The notes beneath the pieces were generated by a model. The model was given only the letters and a program-made list of their open reading frames with translations. It had not been told where the DNA came from and did no database searches. A DNA stretch of 64,000 bases from CBDDFN01 sp965227065 (lineage in GTDB: Bacteria; Pseudomonadota; Alphaproteobacteria; SPJN01). This document shows positions 26,374 to 34,568 of this stretch, one piece after another (the first letter of the stretch is position 1; each line of letters begins with the position of its first letter). Location: positions 1 through 64,000 of the forward strand of contig CBDDFN010000020.1 of the NCBI GenBank assembly GCA_965227065.1, in the 5' to 3' direction. A program made the translations under genes and the position numbers.

Positions 26374-28971
26374 GCCATGAGACAATGCAGACTGGCGCGA
26401 CAGACATGCCCGATCTCAGCCAGTGCGACCAGGAGCCCATTCACCTCCTGGGCGGCGTTCAGGCGTATGGCGGACTGGTGTCCGCGTCCTCGGACCTGAT
26501 GGTCAATCATGTTTCCGAGAATCTCGGGACCATACTGGGCATCGAGCCGAAAGCCGCCATTGGCGCCCATCTGGGCGATCTGTTGCCAAGTGAAGCGGTG
26601 CACGACCTGCGGGCCAAGCTGCAATTGCTCTCCGTCCAGACCAATGTCGTGCGCCTGTTCGGTTATGACGTGATGAAGACCGGTGAGCTGTTCGATATTT
26701 CCATCCATCAGTCCGCCAGCTCGTATGTGTTCGAATTCGAGCCCAAGGCCGGCGGCGGCCAGCGCGATGATCTGTCCACGGTCATGCCGCTAGTGGGGCG
26801 TGTGAAGCAGGCGGAGGATATAGAGGCTGCGTGTCACGAAGCCGCCTCAGCCATGGCCGCCCTGTCCGGATTTGACCGGGGTGATGGTCTACCAGTTCGC
26901 TCAGGATGGCAGCGGTGAAGTGATCGCCGAGCGTCGTCGTGACGATATGGAGCCTTTCCTGGGATTGCGCTTCCCGGCCAGTGATATTCCCAAGCAGGCG
27001 CGCGCGCTCTACAAGCGCAGCGTCCTGCGACTGATCGCGGATGTGAACGGGGAGGTCTCGGCGCTGACGCCCCAGCTCGACGCGCAGGGCGAGCCCTTGG
27101 ATCTGTCCCTGGCGGTCACGCGCGCCGTGTCGCCTATTCACCTGCAATATCTGCGCAATATGGGCGTTGAGGCCTCGATGTCGGTCTCCATTCTGAAGGA
27201 TGGAGAGCTCTGGGGGCTGATCGCTTGCCACCACAAGACCCCGCGTTATGTGGATTACGAGCGCCGGACGGCCATCGAGCTGTTCGCGCAGTTCTTTTCC
27301 TACGAGCTCGTGCACAGATCGAGCTGGCGGCGCGCGCGGAGGAGGGCGAAGCCCGCGCGATCCATGACAATCTCATGGTGCGCCTCTCTTCGGGCACGGA
27401 TTTCGTGGAAGGGTTCGACATTCTGGCCGATGAGCTGTCGCGGATCATCCCCAGCGATGGTCTGGCCGTGTTCTCCGAGGGGCGTTTCAAGGCTCGCGGA
27501 GAGACGCCGTCAGAAGAGGCTTTCCAGTCGCTGGCTCGCTTCCTGAACACTGCGCCGGCCGGTCAGGTCTACAGCGTCGAGAACCTGTCCTCGGTATTTG
27601 AAGAAGCTGAAGCGTTCGGCGATCGCATCGCCGGCTTGCTGGCGGTGCCGATCTCGCGCAATCCGCGCGACTACATCGTGTTCTTTCGCCGTGAGATCGC
27701 CCGCTCTGTGGTTTGGGGCGGTGACCCGAACAAGCCGGTGGAAGCCAAGGAGGGCGGACGGGCCCTGACGCCGCGAGAGAGCTTTGCCGAGTGGAAGGAG
27801 ATGGTGCGCGGCGCCTGTGCGCCCTGGACCGAGAGTGAGCTGCGGATTGCGGAGGCCTTGCGCGTCTCCCTGATCGAGGTTGTCCTCAAGCTGACGGATG
27901 AGGCGAACATTGCCCGACGCAAGGCGGCGGAGAAGCAGGACTTCCTGATCGCCGAGCTCAATCACCGGGTTCGCAATATCCTCAATCTTATCCAGGGTCT
28001 GGTCTCCCAGGGGCGTCCGGCCGCCAATGATATCGACACCTACAAGAAAGTTCTGGATCAGCGCGTTCACGCTCTGGCGCGCGCCCATGACCAGCTGACG
28101 CGCAAGGAATGGTCGGCGATTTCCCTGGTCGAACTCATCGAAGTGGAGGCGGCGGCCTATCTGGACGCCCAGGGCGATCGGGTCAAACTGAGCGGCGTCA
28201 GCCCCATGCTTGAGCCGGAGGCCTTCACGAGCCTGGCGCTGGTGATGCACGAGCTGATCACCAACTCCGCCAAATACGGCGCCCTGACGGGGCACGCTGG
28301 GGTCGTGCATGTGGATATGCGCTTTGGTGAAGACGGCGCATTGCACATTCAGTGGCGCGAAGTCGGCGGCCCGCCCGTCGCGGCGCCGTCGCGGCGCGGG
28401 TTCGGCTCGACGGTCATCGAGCGGACCATTCCCTTCGAGCTCAACGGCTCGGTTGAAACCCGCTACGAGCCGGCTGGCTTTGAAGCGGACATCACCCTGC
28501 CGGCGAGGATCGTCCGAGAAGGGGCGCCGGAAGAGGCTGCGCCCCGAAGATGCGCCTGCCCCCAGATCGACCCTCCCAGAGTCCGTTGAGGCACACGCAT
28601 CGGGCGAGCTGAGCGGCGAGGTTCTGGTGCTTGAGGACAATATGATCGTCGCCATGGATGCGTCAGAGACGCTCCAGCGCGGCGGAGCGAGCAAGGCGCA
28701 TATGGCGAGCAGCGTGGAGGAGGCCCTGGCCCTGATCGAGCGTGAACCGATCGTCTTTGCGCTGCTGGACGTGAATTTGCGTGATCAGACATCGGCTGAA
28801 GTCGCCCGGGCGCTGAGCGAACGCGGAACGCCCTATATCCTGGCGACCGGATATGGCGAGGCGGACAGCGCCATCGCCGAATTCCCCGAAGGCGTGACCG
28901 TGATCACCAAGCCTTTCACCCCGGAATCCCTGATGCAGCAGACCCGGCGCAAGCTGGGCTCAAGCTCTTAA
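26370..28971 (+). pseudogene. bphP: Bacteriophytochrome with HWE histidine kinase and C-terminal receiver, three frameshifts
   Basis: Red/far-red photoreceptor kinase, about 866 residues when repaired. The PAS domain has the biliverdin-attachment cysteine at residue 19 (SQCDQEPIHLLGGVQ). The GAF domain has FPASDIPKQARALY, SPIHLQYLRNMGVE and LIACHHKTP, holding the conserved Asp and two His of the chromophore pocket. A PHY domain follows, then an HWE kinase (ELNHRVRNILNLI, MHELITNSAKYGAL, WREVGGPPV, RGFGSTVIER) and a receiver domain (VLEDNMIVAMDA, LLDVNLRD, TKPFTPE). Frames shift near 26,880 (extra G), 27,312 (missing base) and 28,545 (extra C). All active-site motifs survive, which favours sequencing error over decay. 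Translationally coupled to bphO. Confidence 0.85.
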
Positions 28972-28975
28972 GCAA

Positions 28976-29010
28976 CAAGGCGCGGGCCCGTCCTGCGGAC
29001 CCGCGCCTTG
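28976..29010. terminator. Bidirectional terminator between bphP and the DUF3089 gene
   Basis: Eleven-base perfect arms CAAGGCGCGGG and CCCGCGCCTTG around a 13-base loop, 5 bases after the phytochrome stop and 21 bases before the stop of the convergent gene. Confidence 0.75.
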
Positions 29011-29030
29011 CTCATGGAGTGTCGCTGGCG

Positions 29031-30212
29031 TCAGCGGTTCTGGTACGCGTCCGCCTGCGTTTCGGCCAGGTCGATCAGATCGCCCATGACCACATGCATG
29101 TCCACCAGATGCAGGCCCCAGTCCGCCAGAACCTGACCATTGGCAATCACGTCTCCGGTCAGGATGTCCGTGCGCGGGTCTGACGGGTCAGCGTTCACGG
29201 TCACCGACAGGTATTGCGCGCCATCGCGATTGACGCACTGGCCGCTGAGAAAGTCCGGCAGTTTGACAAAGCGGGCGTCCACATCCTGGGTCTCGGTCCA
29301 GCTCTGTGTCGCCATGTCGTACCCGTCCGAGCCATTGCTCAGATAGGCGTCCAGCATGACCGGTCCGTCGCCGGAGAGGCTGGCGGGATTGACGCAGGCG
29401 ATTTGATTGGCCGGGTCCGGGCTGCGTCCGAACCGGGTATTGGCCGGCGGCGGCACGTCATCGCGGAAGGTGACATAGGAGACCACGCAGCCGGTCTGGC
29501 CCGCCTCGGTGCAGATCGGCATGGCGTTGAAGTCGCCGCCCACGGTCTCGCCTTCCGGCACCTGGACGTTCCAGCCGATCAGATAGGCGGAAATGACCTG
29601 ATCCTGGATCGGCTCGCCCTCGATCTCCTGGCTGATCAGCGTTTGCAGCATGCGCGCGCCTTGGCTGTGCCCGACCAGGATGACGCCGCGACCGTCATTA
29701 TCGTGCTCGAGATAATGGCGCCAGGCCTCGCGCACATCGCCATATGCCAGCGCGCCGCCGGACATGGCGTCGCCATCACCGGCCATGGCCGCGCGCAGGG
29801 CGGTCAGGGTCACCTGTCGATAGAGCGGTGCAAACGGACGGCAGACCTCGCTGAAGCGGGCGAACTGGGCATGCACCACGCCGCGCTCTTCCGGGCCGAT
29901 TTCGAGATCGCTGTTGACGCCGGGGTCTACCGAAACCGTCGGATAGACGTAAAAGCAATCAATCGCGGGATCCTGTGCAGGCTGGTGAATATCCATGGTC
30001 ACCGAGCCATCCGGCTGAACGACCGCAGCGTCCAGATCAACCGCGCAAGCATCCTCGCGTCCCGGGCGGCACAGCCAGACCGAGCTGTCATCATAGTCCG
30101 GCGCGGCGCCGGCTTCGCCCTGAGCGTAAGCGGCGCCGGGCAATGCGGTTGCAGCCGACAGCAGTGCTGCCCCGGCCCAAGTTCGAATAAGGCTTCCTGA
30201 TGTGAGCGCCAT
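29031..30212 (-). CDS. Secreted DUF3089-family lipase/esterase-like hydrolase
   Basis: Predicted exported alpha/beta hydrolase of 393 residues. ATG 30212 follows GGGGAGG; the signal peptide ends at GAAYAQ. The DUF3089 pattern is clear: CFYVYPTVSVD, FAPLYRQVTL, AYGDVREAWRHYLEHDNDGR, then the nucleophile elbow GHSQGARML with catalytic serine. The catalytic acid and histidine are probably in the C-terminal half; DWGLHLVDMH is a candidate for the histidine. Substrate is unknown. The gene stands alone between a terminator and the 30.3 kb junction. Confidence 0.8.
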   Translation of the reverse strand: MALTSGSLIRTWAGAALLSAATALPGAAYAQGEAGAAPDYDDSSVWLCRPGREDACAVDLDAAVVQPDGSVTMDIHQPAQDPAIDCFYVYPTVSVDPGVNSDLEIGPEERGVVHAQFARFSEVCRPFAPLYRQVTLTALRAAMAGDGDAMSGGALAYGDVREAWRHYLEHDNDGRGVILVGHSQGARMLQTLISQEIEGEPIQDQVISAYLIGWNVQVPEGETVGGDFNAMPICTEAGQTGCVVSYVTFRDDVPPPANTRFGRSPDPANQIACVNPASLSGDGPVMLDAYLSNGSDGYDMATQSWTETQDVDARFVKLPDFLSGQCVNRDGAQYLSVTVNADPSDPRTDILTGDVIANGQVLADWGLHLVDMHVVMGDLIDLAETQADAYQNR

Positions 30213-30366
30213 GATGTCCTCCCCTGTCAATTTTTGTGTATCGGGTATGCAGAACTCTGACGTAGCTGCACTGAAATGTCGACATATAACGCCGTGTTAT
30301 TGCGATTTCTGTGCGATCGCGGCATAACCGCTTCCAGAAAATAGAAAGAACGGTATGGGTTGCCCG

Positions 30367-30558
30367 CCCGCCTTTGATCTCATCAGCGGGGAAGAATTGT
30401 GGGGGGCGCATCTGCCCGCAGCGGCGCAAGCCGGTCCCATGAGCTATGCGATTGGCGGGCGGCAATATGTGGTGATTGCCGCGGGCGGCCATGCCCAGGC
30501 GGGTACTGCACCCGGTGACAGCATCATCGCCTTTGCCCTGCCGTCCCCCGCGCAATGA
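30367..30558 (+). pseudogene. C-terminal remnant of a PQQ-dependent glucose dehydrogenase
   Basis: About 63 residues matching the very end of membrane-bound quinoprotein glucose/alcohol dehydrogenases: AFDLISGEELWGAHLPAA, then GGRQYVVIAAGGHAQAG and GDSIIAFALP. Full-length relatives have several hundred residues; here homology begins abruptly at about 30,367, with a stop in the same frame at 30,325 and no upstream part. It is followed at once by a good terminator, so the 3' end is intact and the break is at its 5' side. Either a genomic deletion or a join between two unrelated sequences would produce this. Confidence 0.75.
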
Positions 30559-30559
30559 A

Positions 30560-30587
30560 AAAGGCCCGGCGGTGAAGCCGGGCCTTT
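30560..30587. terminator. Bidirectional intrinsic terminator
   Basis: Arms AAAGGCCCGGC and GCCGGGCCTTT with a 6-base loop lie between the dehydrogenase remnant and the converging antigen gene; A and T tracts flank it on the proper sides. Confidence 0.85.
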
Positions 30588-30607
30588 CGCAATTGGATGC
30601 AGACTTG

Positions 30608-31108
30608 TTAGCCCTGAACGATCTGCCACGAACCGTCAGGCTGACGACAGGCGGTGCCATAGGCTGATTCGGTGCGGCCATCGATTACGACTTCCTGTTG
30701 GAACTCGCGGCAATATTGACCCGACGTGTTTTTGTAGGCCGGTTGCGGAGTGACCGAACCGTAATGGCCTGAGTCAGGGTTGCTCCATTCCGCGGATTGA
30801 CCCGACTGGTTGGTTTCAAGCGCTTGCTGGGTTGCTTGACCCATGGCGGCGCGGTCGGCGCGGTCAAGGCTGCGGCCGATTTCTCCACCGGCCATCGCGC
30901 CCAGAAGCGTGCCGACGGCAATGGCGACCATTTTGCCTTTGCCCTGGCCGATTTGCGAGCCGATTGCGGCGCCACCGCCTGCACCCACAACGGTACCGAC
31001 TTGTTCTTTGGGGCCTGCGCCCGAGGTGCAAGCGGCCATGCCGATGAGCGAGACGCTGACCAGCGCCACTTGCAGCGATTTTTTGACTGGATTCAGTGCG
31101 AGGTTCAT
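30608..31108 (-). CDS. Glycine-zipper surface antigen (rickettsial 17-kDa type) lipoprotein
   Basis: Outer membrane lipoprotein of about 166 residues. A signal peptide with lipobox (IGMAAC) is followed by a glycine-zipper region (GTVVGAGGGAAIGSQIGQG, VGTLLGAMAGGEIG), a helix rich in Asp/Arg/Ala/Gln (SLDRADRAAMGQATQQALE) and a C-terminal domain with two cysteines (YCREFQQEVVIDGR, YGTACRQPDGSWQIV). This is the layout of the 17-kDa antigen family. ATG 31108 is preferred because AGGAG lies 6 bases upstream; the ATG at 31114 abuts that site. It may strengthen or organise the outer membrane; the exact role is unknown. Confidence 0.85.
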   Translation of the reverse strand: MNLALNPVKKSLQVALVSVSLIGMAACTSGAGPKEQVGTVVGAGGGAAIGSQIGQGKGKMVAIAVGTLLGAMAGGEIGRSLDRADRAAMGQATQQALETNQSGQSAEWSNPDSGHYGSVTPQPAYKNTSGQYCREFQQEVVIDGRTESAYGTACRQPDGSWQIVQG

Positions 31109-31326
31109 AACCATCTCCTTTTTTGGCCCTGTCCGGCGCGATCATGACTGTCACGCCAAAGGGTGGGCCAAACCCGAAAGAATGAAGGGTTTCATCCCTG
31201 TCCCACCCCAATGTCACCGCTGAGTATGGCTAAAATGGGGCCAAGAACAAGGCTAAGCTGGCTTGTCCATTTGTGCGTATCGGTTCTGTCGCTTATATGA
31301 CACGCATAGGATGTGAGGGATTGTCC

Positions 31327-31920
31327 ATGGCCGAAAATGCCGAACCGTTTGATCAGTTTAATGTGTGGTTTGCCGATGCTGAAAAAGCCGGCGAGCCCAT
31401 GCCCACCGCCATGGCACTCGCCACCGCCGACGCCTATGGTCATCCCAATGTGCGCATGGTTTTGCTCAAAGGGGCTGATCCGCTCGGCTTTGTCTTTTAT
31501 ACCAATCTGGAAAGCGTGAAGGGCGAGGAACTGGCTGGCCATCCTCATGCGGCGCTCACCTTTCATTGGCAGACGCTGGGCCGGCAGGTGCGCGCCCGCG
31601 GGCCCGTGACGCCGGTCAGCGCAGAAGAGGCGGATGTGTATTTTGCCTCCCGCCCCCGGGGCAGCCAGATCGGGGCCTGGGCGTCTGATCAGTCCCGGCC
31701 GCTGGAAAGTGCCCTGGCGCTTGAAAAGAAAGTGGCCATGGTGGCGGCCAAACATGCGGTCGGCACGATTGCACGACCGCCCCACTGGTCGGGCTTCCGG
31801 ATTATGCCGGTCGAGATTGAATTCTGGCAGGACCGAAAATTCCGCCTGCATGAGCGCTTGCGCTACACACGTCCCTCAATCGAGCATGAGCAATGGACCA
31901 TCACGCGCCTTTATCCGTAA
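31327..31920 (+). CDS. pdxH: Pyridoxamine/pyridoxine 5'-phosphate oxidase
   Basis: FMN enzyme of 197 residues making pyridoxal 5'-phosphate from pyridoxine or pyridoxamine phosphate, the last step of vitamin B6 synthesis and salvage. Characteristic segments are AMALATADAYGHPNVRMVLLK (split as AMALATADAYG and PNVRMVLLKG), FYTNLESVKGEELAGHP, ALTFHWQTLGRQVRARG, YFASRPRGSQIGAWASDQS and the C-terminal RLHERLRYTR-type end. The ATG at 31327 sits just before the conserved region. The next gene starts inside its 3' end, so the two are likely cotranscribed. Confidence 0.95.
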   Translation: MAENAEPFDQFNVWFADAEKAGEPMPTAMALATADAYGHPNVRMVLLKGADPLGFVFYTNLESVKGEELAGHPHAALTFHWQTLGRQVRARGPVTPVSAEEADVYFASRPRGSQIGAWASDQSRPLESALALEKKVAMVAAKHAVGTIARPPHWSGFRIMPVEIEFWQDRKFRLHERLRYTRPSIEHEQWTITRLYP

Positions 31921-32801
31921 ATGCCCGATCCATGCGCCGCATGACGGCGATTGCCTGTCTGGTCGCGCTGGGATTGCTGGCGGGCAAGCTGGTCATCTGG
32001 CTGATGACCGGATCGGTTGCCATTCTGGCGTCGGCCATCGATTCGGGCATGGATGCTGTGGCCTCGCTGATCAATCTACTGGCGGTCCGCCACGCGCTGG
32101 AACCGGCCGATGCCGAACATCGCTTCGGCCATGGCAAGGCAGAGGCGCTGGCGGCTTTGTTTCAGGCGCTGCTGATTTTGGGGTCGGCCGTCTTTCTCGT
32201 GGTTGAGGCGATCGGCCGGTTCGGTGATCCCGCCCCGCTCGACAATGGGGCGGTGGCGATAGGTGTGATGATTTTGTCGATTGTGGTCACCGGCGCTTTG
32301 GTCACGGCGCAAAGGCGGGTGGCGAAACAGACCGGATCGCTGGCGATCGAGGCGGATTCGGTCCACTATCTGGCTGATTTGGCCCAGAATCTGGGGGTGA
32401 TCATCGCCGTGGCGCTCGCCAGCTTTGGCGGCTTTGGCATGGCCGATCCGGTCATTGCCCTGTTGATCGCCGGCCTGTTGATCTTCGGCGCGCGGGATAT
32501 TGTCTCCCGGGCGGTTGCTGATCTGATGGATCGGGAGCTGTCTGATGAGACCCGGGCAAAAATTCGCGAAATTGTATGCAACCATCCCGAGGTTCATTCG
32601 TTTCATGAATTGAGAACCCGCCGCGCCGGTATCAAACGGTTTATCCAGTTCCACATGGAAATGGATGGCACGATGAGCCTGGCGCAGGCGCATGTAATAT
32701 CCGATCAGGTTGAGCTGGAGCTGGCGCGCGCCTTTCCCGGCGCTGAAATTCTGATCCACCAGGATCCGGTCGGCCATGCCGAGAAACGGCGGCGTTTTTG
32801 A
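31893..32801 (+). CDS. Cation diffusion facilitator (FieF-like) metal efflux transporter
   Basis: Inner membrane proton-coupled exporter of divalent metals, 302 residues. Six membrane helices are visible; the transport site is SAIDSGMDAVAS in TM2 (Asp-x3-Asp) and HYLADL in TM5 (His-x3-Asp), as in FieF/YiiP. The motif HRFGHGKAEALAAL and a cytoplasmic C-terminal domain (VHSFHELRTRRAG, IQFHMEMDGTMSL, EILIHQDP) with further metal-binding His/Asp also match. The start overlaps pdxH by 28 bases; an alternative ATG at 31932 would remove that. Metal (Fe2+, Zn2+ or other) not determined. Confidence 0.92.
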   Translation: MDHHAPLSVNARSMRRMTAIACLVALGLLAGKLVIWLMTGSVAILASAIDSGMDAVASLINLLAVRHALEPADAEHRFGHGKAEALAALFQALLILGSAVFLVVEAIGRFGDPAPLDNGAVAIGVMILSIVVTGALVTAQRRVAKQTGSLAIEADSVHYLADLAQNLGVIIAVALASFGGFGMADPVIALLIAGLLIFGARDIVSRAVADLMDRELSDETRAKIREIVCNHPEVHSFHELRTRRAGIKRFIQFHMEMDGTMSLAQAHVISDQVELELARAFPGAEILIHQDPVGHAEKRRRF

Positions 32802-32850
32802 TTAACCTGAAGGATGTTACACTCCGCCTTGAGTGAAAGGAGGCCCGCCC

Positions 32851-33678
32851 ATGCCTTACCGGTCAATCCATGTTCCCCTGAGTTGGGGTTTGATGAGCGG
32901 CGCGCCCTTGCAGGCCGCCAAGGCCCTGGCAGGCCGCTTCGGTGCCGAGATTACGGTCTTTCTGCCGCTGGTCGATCCGCAACAATCGGTCGTTTATGTC
33001 GGCGAGGGGGCAACCCATGCGGTCATCGAAACGCTGATGGATGCCTCACAACGTGAAAACACTGACAGGACGGAGCGCGCCGAAGGGCTGTTTGAACAAT
33101 TTTTGCGCGACGTCCCCCAGGCCAAACTGGTGAAAGAAACCGGCCGCGATACCGAGCTTGTGGCCAACCGGGCGCGGCTGTGTGATCTGACCATCACCGC
33201 CCAGCCCGATGACGGGGCCCGGCTGGAAGAAAGCGCGCTGGAGGCGGTCTTGTATGAAGGCGGCCACGGGCTTTTGATTGTTCCTGAAGATGCCGCCGGC
33301 GCGCTTGATCATGCGCCCGGTCACGTCGTGGTCGCCTGGAACGACACGCCAGAGGCGGCGCGTGGTGTGGCTGCCGCGCTGCCCTTGCTGGCCGAGGCAG
33401 GCAAGGTCACGATTGTGTCGAGCGCTGATGGCGCGCGGGATGTTAAAGCCTATCTGGCGGCCCACGGGATTGAAGCAGGCACCGCCCAGCTTGAAACCCC
33501 TGATGGCTTGTTTGACGACAAGACCGGCGAGGCCATTCTGGCCGTCAGCGATGAATTGGGCGCAAATCTCATTGTGATGGGCGCATTCAGCCATTCCCGG
33601 CTGCACCGGCTGATCCTGGGGGGCGCAACCAAAACCGTAATGCGTCACTCAAAAGTGCCGGTTTTAATGGCGCACTAA
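32851..33678 (+). CDS. Universal stress protein (two UspA domains)
   Basis: Cytoplasmic protein of 275 residues with tandem Usp folds. The C-terminal domain keeps the ATP-binding loop pattern G-x2-G-x9-G-[ST]: MGAFSHSRLHRLILGGATKTV, seen here as MGAFSHSRLHR and LILGGATKTV. It ends SKVPVLMAH, also typical. The N-terminal domain is degenerate. The start at 32851 has AAGGAGG 7 bases upstream. It follows the CDF gene by 49 bases and is probably read from the same direction; likely a stress-induced regulator or chaperone of unknown target. Confidence 0.88.
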   Translation: MPYRSIHVPLSWGLMSGAPLQAAKALAGRFGAEITVFLPLVDPQQSVVYVGEGATHAVIETLMDASQRENTDRTERAEGLFEQFLRDVPQAKLVKETGRDTELVANRARLCDLTITAQPDDGARLEESALEAVLYEGGHGLLIVPEDAAGALDHAPGHVVVAWNDTPEAARGVAAALPLLAEAGKVTIVSSADGARDVKAYLAAHGIEAGTAQLETPDGLFDDKTGEAILAVSDELGANLIVMGAFSHSRLHRLILGGATKTVMRHSKVPVLMAH

Positions 33679-33727
33679 GCCACCAGTTCGTGCTAAAACC
33701 CGGCAAACAGCCTGTTGTGGAGTGCTG

Positions 33728-34483
33728 ATGCCGAACCGTTCAAACGAACCCCAACGTGCCATGCTGCTCACCGGCGCCAGCCGGGGGATCGGTCATGCCA
33801 CCGTGAAACGCTTTTCATCCGCCGGATGGCGGGTGATCACCGTCTCGCGCATGGATTTTCCTGAGGACTGCCCGTGGGAAGCGGGCCCCGAGGATCATGT
33901 TCAGCTGGATTTGAGCGAACCCGCCGATATTGAAGCGGCCATCCCCGACATTCAGGAGCGGCTGAAAGACAATGGCGCGCAGCTGCATGCGCTGGTCAAC
34001 AATGCCGGCATCTCGCCCAAGGGCGAGGGCGGCGCACGCCTGGGCACCATGACCACCGATATCGATGTCTGGAAGCAGGTCTTTCAGGTCAATTTCTTTG
34101 CGCCCGTCATGCTTGCGCGCGGGCTGGCTGATGAGCTCAAACGCGCGCGCGGCTCCATCGTCAATGTCAGCTCCATCGCCGGAGGGCGCGTCCATCCGTT
34201 TGCCGGGGCTGCTTACGCCACCTCGAAAGCGGCCCTGTCGTCGCTGACGCGTGAGATGGCGGCGGATTTCGGGCCGCTGGGCATTCGAGTGAATTCGATT
34301 TCACCGGGGGAAATTGAAACCGCGATTTTATCGCCGGGGACCGACAAGTTGGTCGAAGACATTCCGCTGCGCCGCCTTGGCCAGCCTGAAGAGGTCGCCA
34401 AGGCGATCTATTTCCTGTGTTCGGAGCAGGCGTCTTATGTCTCAGGCACCGAACTTCATATTAACGGCGGTCAACATGTCTAG
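33728..34483 (+). CDS. Short-chain dehydrogenase/reductase
   Basis: NAD(P)-dependent oxidoreductase of 251 residues. It has the cofactor motif TGASRGIG, the NNAG motif (ALVNNAGIS), catalytic Ser in VNVSSIAGG and catalytic Tyr-x3-Lys in YATSKAAL, with the C-terminal ISPGEIETAI and SYVSGTELHINGGQHV of FabG-like enzymes. ATG 33728 follows GGAG by six bases. The N-terminal strand includes HVQLDLSEPADIE, the acidic region usually contacting the adenine ring. It precedes an acyl-CoA ligase by 85 bases, so a role in fatty-acid-derived metabolism is possible but unproven. Confidence 0.88.
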   Translation: MPNRSNEPQRAMLLTGASRGIGHATVKRFSSAGWRVITVSRMDFPEDCPWEAGPEDHVQLDLSEPADIEAAIPDIQERLKDNGAQLHALVNNAGISPKGEGGARLGTMTTDIDVWKQVFQVNFFAPVMLARGLADELKRARGSIVNVSSIAGGRVHPFAGAAYATSKAALSSLTREMAADFGPLGIRVNSISPGEIETAILSPGTDKLVEDIPLRRLGQPEEVAKAIYFLCSEQASYVSGTELHINGGQHV

Positions 34484-34568
34484 AACCCCCCATTGAGGGG
34501 TGATTGCCGCAACGGAAACGGGGCGATAGGATCGCCCAAATTGTCAAGAAAAGTGAGGGGAGTATCTC

